Translations under genes and position numbers: made by a program
From: SCQP01 sp050747745
GTDB taxonomy: Bacteria > Acidobacteriota > Terriglobia > Terriglobales > SCQP01
DNA length: 64,000 nt
NCBI GenBank assembly: GCA_050747745.1
Contig: JBOGKM010000104.1
Location: forward strand, 1 to 64,000
Direction: 5' to 3'
Shown here: positions 24,702 to 33,248 of the stretch, piece by piece
Position numbering within the stretch: position 1 is the stretch's first letter
Layout of the letters: each line of letters starts with the position of its first letter
The notes under the pieces: model-generated
What the model saw: the letters and a program-made list of their open reading frames with translations, nothing else
What the model was told of the DNA's origin: nothing
The model's database searches: none

Positions 24702-26552
24702 TCAGTCCTTTTCGGCTTCTTCCTGGAGGCGGAAGGCGTCGGTGAGGGAGCGGGCATCCAGGGGCAAGCCATTGTAGTGGCGGATGGAGCGCAGGCGCAG
24801 GCCGAGCTCGGCGCCCAGATCGGTCAGCAGGAGATCGTGCATCTGGCCGTCGCGATTCTGATCCACGACGTAGACGCGGCGATGGCGACGGACAAAGCCG
24901 GCCACGGCGCCGGCGAACGGATAGGCGCGCAGGCGGAGATAGGAGGGCTGCAGGCGGTATTCGTCCCGCAACTGATCGAGTGCTTCCATCACGGCGGGAT
25001 GGGAGCTGCCGTAGGCGACGAGGCCGATGCCGTCGCAGCCATCGCGCTCGAGGACGGGGGCGGGAACCAGCTCGCGGGCGCCTTCCCATTTGCGGCGCAG
25101 GCGGTCGAGGTTGTGGACGTAATCGTCAGGATTTTCGCTGTATTTGGCCTGGGCATTGTGACCGCTGCCGCGGGTGAAGAAGGAAGCCAGGGGGTGGTCG
25201 GTGCCGGGGAGAGTGCGATAAGCGATACCGTCGCCATCGACGTCGCGGTAACGGCCCCAGTCGCCGTGGAGGCGGTTGAGGTCGGCGGCGGTGAGGAGTT
25301 TGCCGCGATCCCAGGGAGCACCGGGATAGGGGAACGGATCGGCCATCCAGTGATTCATGGCGAGGTCGAGATCGGAAAGGACGAAGACCGGGGTTTGGAA
25401 GCGCTCGGTGAGGTCAAAGGCGACGAGGCTGAGTTGGTAGCACTCCTCGACGTTGCCGGGCAGGAGCATGATGTGGCGGGTATCGCCGTGGCTGAGCCAA
25501 GCGGCAAAGGCGACATCGCCCTGAGCAGTGCGGGTGGGTAGGCCGGTGGAGGGGCCGACGCGCTGAATATCGAAGATGACGCCGGGGATTTCGGCGTAAT
25601 AGCCGAGGCCGACGAACTCACTCATCAGGCTGATGCCGGGGCCGGAAGTGGAAGTCATGGCGCGGGCGCCCATCCAGCCGGCGCCGAGGACCATGCCGCA
25701 GGCGGCGAGCTCGTCTTCGGCCTGGACAGCGGCGAAGGTGGCTTTGCCGTCGGGGGAGCGGCGGTACTTTTTGAGATATTCAATCAGGAACTCGCACAGC
25801 GAGCTAGAGGGGGTGATGGGATACCAAGCGAGCAGGGTGACTCCGGCAAACAGGCAGCCGAGGGCGGCGGCGGCGTTGCCTTCGATGACAATTTTGCCCT
25901 GAGTGGCATGCATGCGTTCGAGGTGGCAGCGATCGGGCTGAGGGAAATGAGCTTGGGCGAAGTCGAAACCTGCCTGGATGGCGCCCCAGTTGAGTTCGGC
26001 AGCCTTTTTCTTTTTGGCAAACTGGCGATCGAGGGCGCGGCGGACCTCAGGCATCTCCATGCCGACCAAGTGGGCGACGGCGCCGACGTAGAGCATGTTG
26101 CGCACCAGCTTGCGCAGTTTGGCCTGGGGACAGACCGGGGTCACGAGTTTGTCAAAGGGAAGCGAGTAGAAGGTCAGATCGGAACGGAGCTGGTCCACCT
26201 TAAGCGGCTCGTCGAACAGGACGCTGGCACCGGAGGCGAGGGCGAGTACATCCTCGCGAGCGGTCTCTGGGTTGAGGGCGACGAGAAAGTCAATTTCTTT
26301 TTTGCGGGCGACGTAGCCGTGTTTACTGGCGCGGATGGTGTACCAGGTGGGAAGACCGGCGATGTTGGAGGGGAACAGATTCTTGCCGGAGATGGGGATG
26401 CCCATTTGAAACAGGGTGCGCAGTAGGACCAGGTTGGAAGACTGGCTGCCGCTGCCGTTGACGGTGGCGACCTGGAGGCTGAAATCGTTGAGCAGGATGC
26501 CTGAGGCCGCAGCGCGCGACGGGGCGGAAGTGAGAGTGCCAGAAATTGACAT
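24702..26552 (-). CDS. korA: 2-oxoacid:ferredoxin oxidoreductase, fused gamma-alpha subunit
   Basis: The 616-residue protein joins a gamma domain (about 22-195: VATVNGSGSQSSNLVLLRTLFQ and the nucleotide-like fold) to the alpha domain (about 210-610). The alpha part has GNAAAALGCLFAGVTLLAWYPITPSSSL, the TSGPGISLMSEFVGLG loop and VQAEDELAACG, all family marks. Fused gamma-alpha chains are common in bacterial 2-oxoglutarate:ferredoxin oxidoreductases. The enzyme is cytoplasmic and lets the TCA cycle run with ferredoxin in place of NAD. Five bases separate its stop from korB. Confidence 0.88.
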   Translation of the reverse strand: MSISGTLTSAPSRAAASGILLNDFSLQVATVNGSGSQSSNLVLLRTLFQMGIPISGKNLFPSNIAGLPTWYTIRASKHGYVARKKEIDFLVALNPETAREDVLALASGASVLFDEPLKVDQLRSDLTFYSLPFDKLVTPVCPQAKLRKLVRNMLYVGAVAHLVGMEMPEVRRALDRQFAKKKKAAELNWGAIQAGFDFAQAHFPQPDRCHLERMHATQGKIVIEGNAAAALGCLFAGVTLLAWYPITPSSSLCEFLIEYLKKYRRSPDGKATFAAVQAEDELAACGMVLGAGWMGARAMTSTSGPGISLMSEFVGLGYYAEIPGVIFDIQRVGPSTGLPTRTAQGDVAFAAWLSHGDTRHIMLLPGNVEECYQLSLVAFDLTERFQTPVFVLSDLDLAMNHWMADPFPYPGAPWDRGKLLTAADLNRLHGDWGRYRDVDGDGIAYRTLPGTDHPLASFFTRGSGHNAQAKYSENPDDYVHNLDRLRRKWEGARELVPAPVLERDGCDGIGLVAYGSSHPAVMEALDQLRDEYRLQPSYLRLRAYPFAGAVAGFVRRHRRVYVVDQNRDGQMHDLLLTDLGAELGLRLRSIRHYNGLPLDARSLTDAFRLQEEAEKD

Positions 26553-26572
26553 GTCAGCAGTGCCCTTCGACC

Positions 26573-26578
26573 AGTATA
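26573..26578 (-). promoter_or_regulatory. Possible -10 box for the kor operon
   Basis: The minus strand reads TATACT here, five of six matches to the -10 consensus, about 20 bases before the korA ATG. The hexamer 17 bases further up, TTCTTG, is a poor -35. Such a short leader is plausible but unproven. Confidence 0.3.
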
Positions 26579-26674
26579 CGTCCGCGATACGGATGCAAGA
26601 AGCCCTAAGCCGACTTGCGCCAGCAAACCCGAGGGAAAGTGGCTGTCATCCATTGAGGGCGAGGACGCAGAGCA

Positions 26675-27610
26675 TTGCTGGAAGCGTTGATGCTGTGGAA
26701 CGAGCCGAATAACCTCTCGCACTGGAATTTCGACCTGGATCCCGAATGGCGGCGCTTCGGCACCATGATCGTGGGAGCGGCGCAGGCGGTGCGGCGGGCG
26801 CAGCCGGAATTGAAGCTGGTGCTGGGCGGGATATCACCGATTGATGCGAATTTTTTACGGCTGCTGGACAGCTACGGGGTGCTGGCGGCGGTGGACCGGG
26901 TATCGGTACACGGGTTTCCGCTGGACTGGAATCACTGGTCGATACACGACTGGCCGTCGAAGATCAGGGAAATCGAGGCGGTAACGGAGCATCCGGTGTG
27001 GGTCAGCGAGGCGGGGGCGTCGTCGTTTGGGGCGGAAGAGATACAGGTGTTCGGACTATTGACCACGGCGAAGCTGCTGCAGGGTCGGGTGGAGCGGCTG
27101 CATTGGTACAGCCTATTCGACCTGCCGCCGAACTGGGAAGCGACGACGCGGCACCGGGAAAGTGAAGGATCGGCATACTACCGCCATTACTACATGGGGC
27201 TGGTGCGCGCCGACGGGAGACCGAAACCGGCGCTGGAGGCGTTTCCGGCCGGACTGGGACTGTGCCAATGGTTTCACTTCCAAGACCCGCGGCTGGAAGC
27301 GGCGGTGGGGTGGTTTCGGCGGCTGGGGGTGCGCTACATCCGCACCGGGCTAAGCTGGGCGGACTGGTACCGGCCGGGAGCGGTAGCGTGGTTCGACCGG
27401 CAAATGGAGGCGCTGAGGGAGTTCGAGGTGACGCTGACGCTGTGTTATACGCCGGCGCATTTGGGCGAAGAAGCGCATTACGCCTCCCCGCCGCAGGAGG
27501 CCGGGTTGGGAGAATTTGCGCATTTTGCGGGATGGGTGGCGCGGCGGTATGGACAGGAGAGGAGCACGGCCTCGCCGTCGCTGGCGGGCGCCGTGCGCGA
27601 GGCGGCCTGA
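26675..27610 (+). CDS. Clan GH-A-like glycosidase with apparently permuted barrel
   Basis: The 311-residue protein holds both catalytic marks of clan GH-A retaining glycosidases: the acid/base Glu in LWNEPN (E10) and the nucleophile Glu in VWVSEAG (near 109). Normally NEP lies at strand 4, some 120 residues into the barrel, but here it is at residue 10. The missing first strands seem to be at the C-terminus: LGVRYIRTGLSWADW, FEVTLTLCYTPAHLG and EFAHFAGWVARRYG (about 217-300) look like strands 1 to 3. The start is TTG 26675, nine bases after GAGGA; a stop at 26654-26656 excludes a longer version. First gene of the glycan locus; it overlaps the epimerase start (TGATG). Confidence 0.72.
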   Translation: MLEALMLWNEPNNLSHWNFDLDPEWRRFGTMIVGAAQAVRRAQPELKLVLGGISPIDANFLRLLDSYGVLAAVDRVSVHGFPLDWNHWSIHDWPSKIREIEAVTEHPVWVSEAGASSFGAEEIQVFGLLTTAKLLQGRVERLHWYSLFDLPPNWEATTRHRESEGSAYYRHYYMGLVRADGRPKPALEAFPAGLGLCQWFHFQDPRLEAAVGWFRRLGVRYIRTGLSWADWYRPGAVAWFDRQMEALREFEVTLTLCYTPAHLGEEAHYASPPQEAGLGEFAHFAGWVARRYGQERSTASPSLAGAVREAA

Positions 27611-28764
27611 TGGGGAACAACGGACAAGCAGAGCTGGTCCTGATCACAGGCGGTGCAGGATTTCTGGGCGCGCACCTGGCGCGGCGGCTGCTGGGAGCGG
27701 GATACCGGGTAAGGCTGCTGGACAGCCTGGATGCGCAGGTGCATCCGGGAGGGGAACCAGGCTATTTGCCGGCGGAGGCGGAGTTGCAGATTGGGGATGT
27801 ATGCGATGCGGTGGCGGTGGCACGGGCGCTGCAGGATGTGTCCACCGTGGTCCATTTCGCCGCGGTGGTGGGGGTGGGGCAGTCGATGTACCAGATTGCG
27901 CGCTACCACCGCACCAACGTGCAAGGGACGGCGGTGCTGCTGGAAGCGATGCTGGGACGGCAGCGGCAGCCCGGATCGGGACTGGGGCGGCTGCTGCTGG
28001 CGGGTTCGATGTCGGTATACGGGGAAGGACGCTACCGCTGTCCGGCGTGCCGGCAGCGGCAGACCCGGCCGGGACGCGAGCTGGAGCAATTACAGAGGCA
28101 GGAATGGGAGGTGCGCTGCCAGTATTGCGGGACGGGTCTGGCGCCGCTGCCCACGGATGAAGGCAAAACGCCACAGCTGGGATCGATGTACGCGCTGACC
28201 AAGTACATGCAGGAACAGATGTGCCTGCTGTTCGGGCGGACCTATCACGTACCCACGGTGGTGCTGCGGTTCTTCAACACGTATGGACCGCAGCAGGCGC
28301 TGTCGAATCCGTATACGGGAGTGGCGGCGGTGTTCGCGGCAGAACTATTGGCGGGACGGGCGCCGCAGGTGTTCGAGGACGGGCGGCAGATGCGCGACCT
28401 GGTGAGCGTGCATGACGTGACGGCGGCGTGTGAACTGGCGCTGGAACGGGAACTGGCGGGGAGCGGGCCGTACAACGTGGCGAGCGGGCGGGCGATCACC
28501 ATCCTGGAGTTGGCGCGGCAACTGGCACGGGCGCTGGCGTCGCCGCTGGAGCCGCGCATCACGGGACAATTCCGACTGGGCGACGCGCGCCACTGCATTG
28601 CCGATATCCGGGCGGCGGAGGCGGAGCTGGGCTATCGGCCGCAGATAGGTTTGCTGACGGGGATGCGGGAGCTGGCCAGCTGGCTGGGACAGCAGCGCCA
28701 TCCGGCGGCACTGACGCAGGAAAGGGCCACAGCGGAGCTGCGGACATTTGGCCTTACTGGCTGA
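27610..28764 (+). CDS. NAD-dependent sugar epimerase/dehydratase with four-Cys insert
   Basis: From the ATG at 27610 the protein has 384 residues of extended short-chain dehydrogenase type. The NAD loop is TGGAGFLG (13-20), the catalytic pair Y194-x-x-x-K198 lies in SMYALTKYM, and RFFNTYGP is the sugar-nucleotide region. Between the core strands lies an insert with C144-x-x-C147 and C170-x-x-C173, spaced like a small zinc ribbon. Such enzymes epimerise or dehydrate UDP- or dTDP-sugars; the donor is unknown. It should supply an activated sugar to the four glycosyltransferases that follow. Confidence 0.85.
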   Translation: MGNNGQAELVLITGGAGFLGAHLARRLLGAGYRVRLLDSLDAQVHPGGEPGYLPAEAELQIGDVCDAVAVARALQDVSTVVHFAAVVGVGQSMYQIARYHRTNVQGTAVLLEAMLGRQRQPGSGLGRLLLAGSMSVYGEGRYRCPACRQRQTRPGRELEQLQRQEWEVRCQYCGTGLAPLPTDEGKTPQLGSMYALTKYMQEQMCLLFGRTYHVPTVVLRFFNTYGPQQALSNPYTGVAAVFAAELLAGRAPQVFEDGRQMRDLVSVHDVTAACELALERELAGSGPYNVASGRAITILELARQLARALASPLEPRITGQFRLGDARHCIADIRAAEAELGYRPQIGLLTGMRELASWLGQQRHPAALTQERATAELRTFGLTG

Positions 28765-28767
28765 GGT

Positions 28768-29835
28768 ATGCGCATCCTGATGACCGCCGATGCGGCTGGC
28801 GGAGTGGGAGTGTTTGCCGACGAACTGGCAAGGGCGCTAGTGGCGCGGGGGCATCAGGTTCTGACGGCGGTATTTTCGCCAACACGGCCGGCGTTCACGC
28901 CGGGGCTGCACCGGCTGTGGGCGCCGTTCCGGCTGGAGTGGATGGATCGCAATGGCGAAGCGGGGGAGGTGGCGGCGGAGGCGCAGAACGGGCGGGCATT
29001 TCTGGCGGCTCTGGCGCGGCAGTGGCGTCCTGAACTGCTGCATAGCAATCATTTCGCCTATGCCGGGGCGGTGGGGCAGGTGCCAACCCTGCTGAGCGTG
29101 CACAGTGACGTGGTGAGCTGGTGGCGACACGTGCGCGGGTGCGCGCCACCCGACAATGCCTACCAGCGCTGGTACGCAGGGCTGGCGCGCGACGCGCTGG
29201 CGAGCGCGGGGGCAGTGGTAACGCCGTCGCAGAGCGCGCGGCAGGATATGCGGACAAGTTTTTCCACGCCTCGGAAGGTGAGGGTGATCGCCAACGGGCG
29301 GGATGCGGCCGGGTTCGCCTGTGAGAGCAAACAAGCGCTGGCGCTGACGGTGGGGCGGCTGTGGGATGCGGGCAAGCAAGTGGGGGTGCTGGCGCGGATC
29401 AGCGAGGAAACGGGCATGGAGCTGGCGATGGCGGGGGAGTTGCGGCATCCGTTGCGAGCGGAGGCAACGGCGGCGCCGCGGGGAGTGCGCGTGCTAGGTC
29501 CGATGGGTGAGACGGAACTGCGGCAGTGGATGGCGCGGGCGCGGGTTTACATTGGCACCAGCCTGTATGAGCCGTTCGGGTTGGCGCCGCTGGAAGCGGC
29601 GCTATCCGGCTGCGCGCTGGTGCTCAACGATATTGGCCCGTGGCGGGAGCTGTGGGAAGGCGCGGCGTGCTTTTATCGGACGGTGGAGGAGCTGGTGGAG
29701 TGGCTGCGGCGTGCGGCGGCAGAGCCGGAATGGGCGGCCGAACGGGGGCAAGCAGCGCGGCGGCACGCGCGGCAGCGCTACAGCCAGGCACGGATGGTGC
29801 AGGCGTACGAAAGCGCGTACCGCAGTTTGCTATAA
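28768..29835 (+). CDS. Glycosyltransferase, GT4 type (GT-B fold)
   Basis: At 355 residues this is a full GT-B enzyme. The N-terminal half opens with the Gly-rich loop AGGVGVFADELARAL (about 10-24) and contains HSNHFAYAG. The C-terminal half has VIANGRD, the donor-site strand LTVGRLWDAGKQV and the E-x7-E motif in YEPFGLAPLEAAL, the GT4 signature. It is a retaining transferase of unknown donor and acceptor, cytoplasmic or at the inner membrane face. It starts four bases after the epimerase stop. Confidence 0.85.
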   Translation: MRILMTADAAGGVGVFADELARALVARGHQVLTAVFSPTRPAFTPGLHRLWAPFRLEWMDRNGEAGEVAAEAQNGRAFLAALARQWRPELLHSNHFAYAGAVGQVPTLLSVHSDVVSWWRHVRGCAPPDNAYQRWYAGLARDALASAGAVVTPSQSARQDMRTSFSTPRKVRVIANGRDAAGFACESKQALALTVGRLWDAGKQVGVLARISEETGMELAMAGELRHPLRAEATAAPRGVRVLGPMGETELRQWMARARVYIGTSLYEPFGLAPLEAALSGCALVLNDIGPWRELWEGAACFYRTVEELVEWLRRAAAEPEWAAERGQAARRHARQRYSQARMVQAYESAYRSLL

Positions 29836-29839
29836 GGCG

Positions 29840-30982
29840 ATGCAGTTTCGCTATTTTGCGCATTCGTGGATTTCGGATTGGAATCACGGCAACGCCCATT
29901 TTCTGCGCGGATTGGCGAGGGCGCTGGTGCAACGCGGACACGAGGTGCGGGTGTATGAGCCGATGCCGGAGCCATCGGGCGGATGGTCGCTGAGCCATTT
30001 GTGTGCGGAGGCGGGCGGCAGCGCCGCCATCGCCCAGATGTCGGCGGCGTATCCCGAGCTGGATATCCGGCTGTTCGGGCCGGGCGCGCGGGGCCCAAGG
30101 AGGACGCCCCTGAACCGGTGGCCGGTGGTGGAGAGCTGGGAGGAGGAGCTGCGGAACGCCGAAGTCGTTTTGATGCATGAGTGGCACGAGCGGCAACTGT
30201 TGGAATGGCTGACACAGCAACGGCGGCGTTGGGGGTTTCGTCTGCTGCTGCACGACACCCACCATCGCGCGGTGAGCGATGGCTGCTGGTTGAGGCAATT
30301 GCCGCTGGGCCAGTTGGACGGTGTGCTTGCCTTCGGGGAGAGTTTGCGCCAGATGTACGAGCGCACCGGAAGGGTGCGGCACAGCTACACTCTGCACGAG
30401 GCGGCGGACCTACTGCAGTTTCATCCGGGCGCAGCAGTTGCGGGAGCAGATGGGGTGGTGTGGATCGGGAATTGGGGTGACGGCGAACGCGACGCGGCGC
30501 TGGAGGAGTTCTTGCTGCAGCCGGTGGAGAACGCGGCCGCACGCTTGCAGACCTACGGGGTACGTTACCCGGAAAGGGCGCTGGCGCGGCTGCGCCAGCT
30601 GCAGGCTGGCTACGGGGGTTATTTACCGAATCTGGAGGCGCCGGCTGCCTATGGACGGGCGGCGGTTACGGTGCACGTACCGCGGGGGCCATATGCGGGC
30701 GGGCTGGCGGGGATTCCGACGATCCGAATGTTCGAGGCGATGGCTTGCGGGTGTGCGCTGCTGTCGGCGCCGTGGACGGATTCGGAAGGGCTGTTTGCGG
30801 AAGGAGAGGACTACTGGAAGGCGCAGAACGGGCGGGAAATGACTTGGCTGCTGGTGCAACTTCTGCGGGACGGAAAGCAACGAAAACGGTTGGGAACTCA
30901 CGCTGCCGCCAGCATTGCCGCCCGGCACAGCTGCGAGCAGCGTGCTGAAAGTCTGGAGGCGATCTGTCGCGATCTGAATTAA
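29840..30982 (+). CDS. Glycosyltransferase, CgeB-like
   Basis: The 380-residue protein (from ATG 29840, four bases after the previous stop) starts with YFAHSWISDWNHGNAHFLRGLARALVQRGHEVRVYEP, an acceptor-side GT-B half. It ends with the glycosyltransferase C-terminal motif IPTIRMFEAMACGCALLSAPW...GLFAEGEDYW. The pattern resembles CgeB/Glyco_trans_1_2 proteins. It is one of three related transferases in a row in this locus. Donor and acceptor unknown. Confidence 0.78.
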   Translation: MQFRYFAHSWISDWNHGNAHFLRGLARALVQRGHEVRVYEPMPEPSGGWSLSHLCAEAGGSAAIAQMSAAYPELDIRLFGPGARGPRRTPLNRWPVVESWEEELRNAEVVLMHEWHERQLLEWLTQQRRRWGFRLLLHDTHHRAVSDGCWLRQLPLGQLDGVLAFGESLRQMYERTGRVRHSYTLHEAADLLQFHPGAAVAGADGVVWIGNWGDGERDAALEEFLLQPVENAAARLQTYGVRYPERALARLRQLQAGYGGYLPNLEAPAAYGRAAVTVHVPRGPYAGGLAGIPTIRMFEAMACGCALLSAPWTDSEGLFAEGEDYWKAQNGREMTWLLVQLLRDGKQRKRLGTHAAASIAARHSCEQRAESLEAICRDLN

Positions 30983-30999
30983 TCCCCGCCGCGTCGGGT

Positions 31000-32118
31000 T
31001 TGCGGATCTACGCATTTGGTTCGAGCCTGACCTCAGCGTTTTGGAACGGTGCGGCAACCTACTACCGAGGGATCTACAAAAACCTACACGCACTCGGCTA
31101 TCGGATTACGTTCGCAGAACCGGATATCTATCAGCGCCAGCAGCATCGCGACTGGCCGCACAATCCTCCCTATGCGGATTGCCCGATTTATCGCAACCGC
31201 AGCGAGCTCGACCAGCTATTGGAAGGGGCGCGCCACAGCGACCTGATCGTAAAACACAGCGGTGTGGGAGCGGAGGATGAATATCTGGAAACGGCGGTGC
31301 TGGAAGCAGCGGCCAGCGCGCCGGCGGGAGCAAGGCCGCGAGTGGTGTTTTGGGACGTAGACGCACCGGCAACACTGATGGAAATGGAAGCACGGCCGCA
31401 GCATACGCTGCGCGGACTACTGCCGCAGTTCGACCTGGTGTTGACCTACGGCGGGGGGCCGGAAGTGGTGCGGCGTTATGTGCGACTGGGAGCGCGGGCG
31501 TGTTATCCCATCTACAACGGACTGGATCCGGACACACATTTTCCGGTTGCGGCGCAGGCGCAATGGGCTGCCGACCTGACGTTTCTGGGGCATCGTCTGC
31601 CGGACCGAGAGCGGCGCGTGCGGCATTTTTTCTTGCAGGCAGCCGAGAGCTGTCCCGAGGCGCAGTTTCTGCTCGCCGGAGAAGGCTGGCGGGCGGGCGA
31701 GGCAGGTCTGCCGCCGAATGTTCGCGCGTGCGGCTACGTGCCGCCGGGCGAGCACAACGCGCTCAACGCCTCGGCGCGATTGGTGCTCAACCTGAACCGG
31801 GACTCGATGGCGAAGGCGGGATTTTCTCCGCCGACGCGCATTTTCGAGGCTGCCGGGGCGGGAGCGGCGATCATCAGCGACACCTGGCCAGGGATGTCGC
31901 TGTTTTTTGAACCGGGCAAAGAAATACTACTGACGCCAGGGCCAGAGGAAATTGCCAAACAACTGCGGCAGATGAGCTGGGAGGAAGCCACAGCGATGGG
32001 GCGCCGGGCGCGCGAGCGAGCACTGGCGGAGCATACCTACGCACGGCGCGCGCGCCGGGTACACGAGCTGCTGCAGGCGGCGACGGTACGGCAGCAAACG
32101 GCGGGAGGGGAAGGGTGA
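31000..32118 (+). CDS. Glycosyltransferase, CgeB-like
   Basis: The 372-residue protein has FGSSLTSAFWNGAATYYRGIYKNLHALGYRITF at the start, GRFWD-like VVFWDVDAPATL, LVLTYGGGPEV in the middle, and the C-terminal motif PTRIFEAAGAGAAIISDTWPGMSLFFEPGKEIL typical of CgeB-type transferases. The start is a TTG at 31000, since no better start fits in frame. Its stop overlaps the next start (GTGA). It is clearly related to the next gene and probably arose by duplication. Confidence 0.82.
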   Translation: MRIYAFGSSLTSAFWNGAATYYRGIYKNLHALGYRITFAEPDIYQRQQHRDWPHNPPYADCPIYRNRSELDQLLEGARHSDLIVKHSGVGAEDEYLETAVLEAAASAPAGARPRVVFWDVDAPATLMEMEARPQHTLRGLLPQFDLVLTYGGGPEVVRRYVRLGARACYPIYNGLDPDTHFPVAAQAQWAADLTFLGHRLPDRERRVRHFFLQAAESCPEAQFLLAGEGWRAGEAGLPPNVRACGYVPPGEHNALNASARLVLNLNRDSMAKAGFSPPTRIFEAAGAGAAIISDTWPGMSLFFEPGKEILLTPGPEEIAKQLRQMSWEEATAMGRRARERALAEHTYARRARRVHELLQAATVRQQTAGGEG

Positions 32119-33248
32119 GGCAACGGCTGGTGTTTTTCGGCCTGTCGCTGAGTTCCTCCTGGGGCAATGGACATGCCACGACCTACCGCGGGCTGCTGAA
32201 AGGATTGCGCCAGCGCGGACATCGGGTGCGTTTTTTCGAAAAGGATGTGGACTGGTATGCGCGCCACCGGGATTTGGCGGTGCCGCCGCAGGCAGAACTC
32301 ACGCTCTATCGGAGCTGGGTGGAAGTACGCGAGGGCGCGCTGGCGGCGGCGCGCGAGGCAGACGCGGTCCTGGTGGGCAGCTACTTTCCGGATGCCATAC
32401 CGCTGCTGGATGAGCTGTTGGGGCGGCAGGGGCCGCTGCTTTGCTTCTATGACATTGACACGCCGATAACGCTGGCAGCACTACGGGCGGGAAAGTGCGG
32501 CTACCTGCGGAGGGAGCAAATTCCAGAGCTGGACTTGTATTTAAGCTTTACGGGAGGGCCGGTGCTGGAGGAAGTCCGGCGGGAGTGGGGAGCACGACTG
32601 GTGCGACCGTTATATTGCGCGTGCGATGAAAACGCGTACCGGAAGGCGCGCAGGGCGGCGGAGCCGCCGTGGGCGCTGAGCTTTCTGGGCACGTACGCGC
32701 CCGACCGCCAGCAAAAACTGGAGCGCCTGCTCCTGCGGCCGGCGGCGCAACTGGAGCGACAGCGGTTCGAGATCGCCGGTTCGATGTTTCCCGAGGCGCG
32801 GCAGTGGCCGGGCAACGTGGGGTATACGCCGCACCTGCCACCGGATCGTCATCCCGGCTTTTACGCGAATTCGCGCTTCACGCTGAATCTGACACGGCAA
32901 GCGATGGTGGAGGCCGGCTACTCGCCTTCGGTACGCCTGTTCGAAGCGGCGGCAGCGGCCACACCGATCGTTTCCGACCCCTGGCCGGGATTAGGGGAGT
33001 TTTTCCTGCCCGGCAGTGAAATTCTGCTGGCCCATAGCACCCAGGACATGACGGCGTATCTGACCGGATGCTCGGCGCAGAAAGCGGCCCGCGTTGGCTT
33101 GGCGGCACAACAAAAGGTGCTGGCGCAGCACACCTGCCAACAGCGTGCGCGGGAGCTGGAGGAATATTTGGAATCGGCGGCGCGTGGCGGCGCTACACTC
33201 GCGGATGAGGGCTTGTGTGGTTCTGTGCCCTTGTCATCGCGTCCGTAG
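32115..33248 (+). CDS. Glycosyltransferase, CgeB-like
   Basis: The 377-residue protein starts at a GTG overlapping the previous stop. It follows its neighbour closely in plan: FGLSLSSSWGNGHATTYRGLLKGLRQRGHRVRFFEKD, LCFYDIDTPITL, LYLSFTGGPVLEEV, and near the end SVRLFEAAAAATPIVSDPWPGLGEFFLPGSEILL. The last 30 residues are low in complexity. It is the last gene of the six-gene glycan locus. Confidence 0.82.
   Translation: MRQRLVFFGLSLSSSWGNGHATTYRGLLKGLRQRGHRVRFFEKDVDWYARHRDLAVPPQAELTLYRSWVEVREGALAAAREADAVLVGSYFPDAIPLLDELLGRQGPLLCFYDIDTPITLAALRAGKCGYLRREQIPELDLYLSFTGGPVLEEVRREWGARLVRPLYCACDENAYRKARRAAEPPWALSFLGTYAPDRQQKLERLLLRPAAQLERQRFEIAGSMFPEARQWPGNVGYTPHLPPDRHPGFYANSRFTLNLTRQAMVEAGYSPSVRLFEAAAAATPIVSDPWPGLGEFFLPGSEILLAHSTQDMTAYLTGCSAQKAARVGLAAQQKVLAQHTCQQRARELEEYLESAARGGATLADEGLCGSVPLSSRP

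Noticed and set aside
23764..25541. Plus-strand frames opposite korB and korA
   Set aside because: They are shadows of two genes with full cofactor motifs and show no family resemblance.
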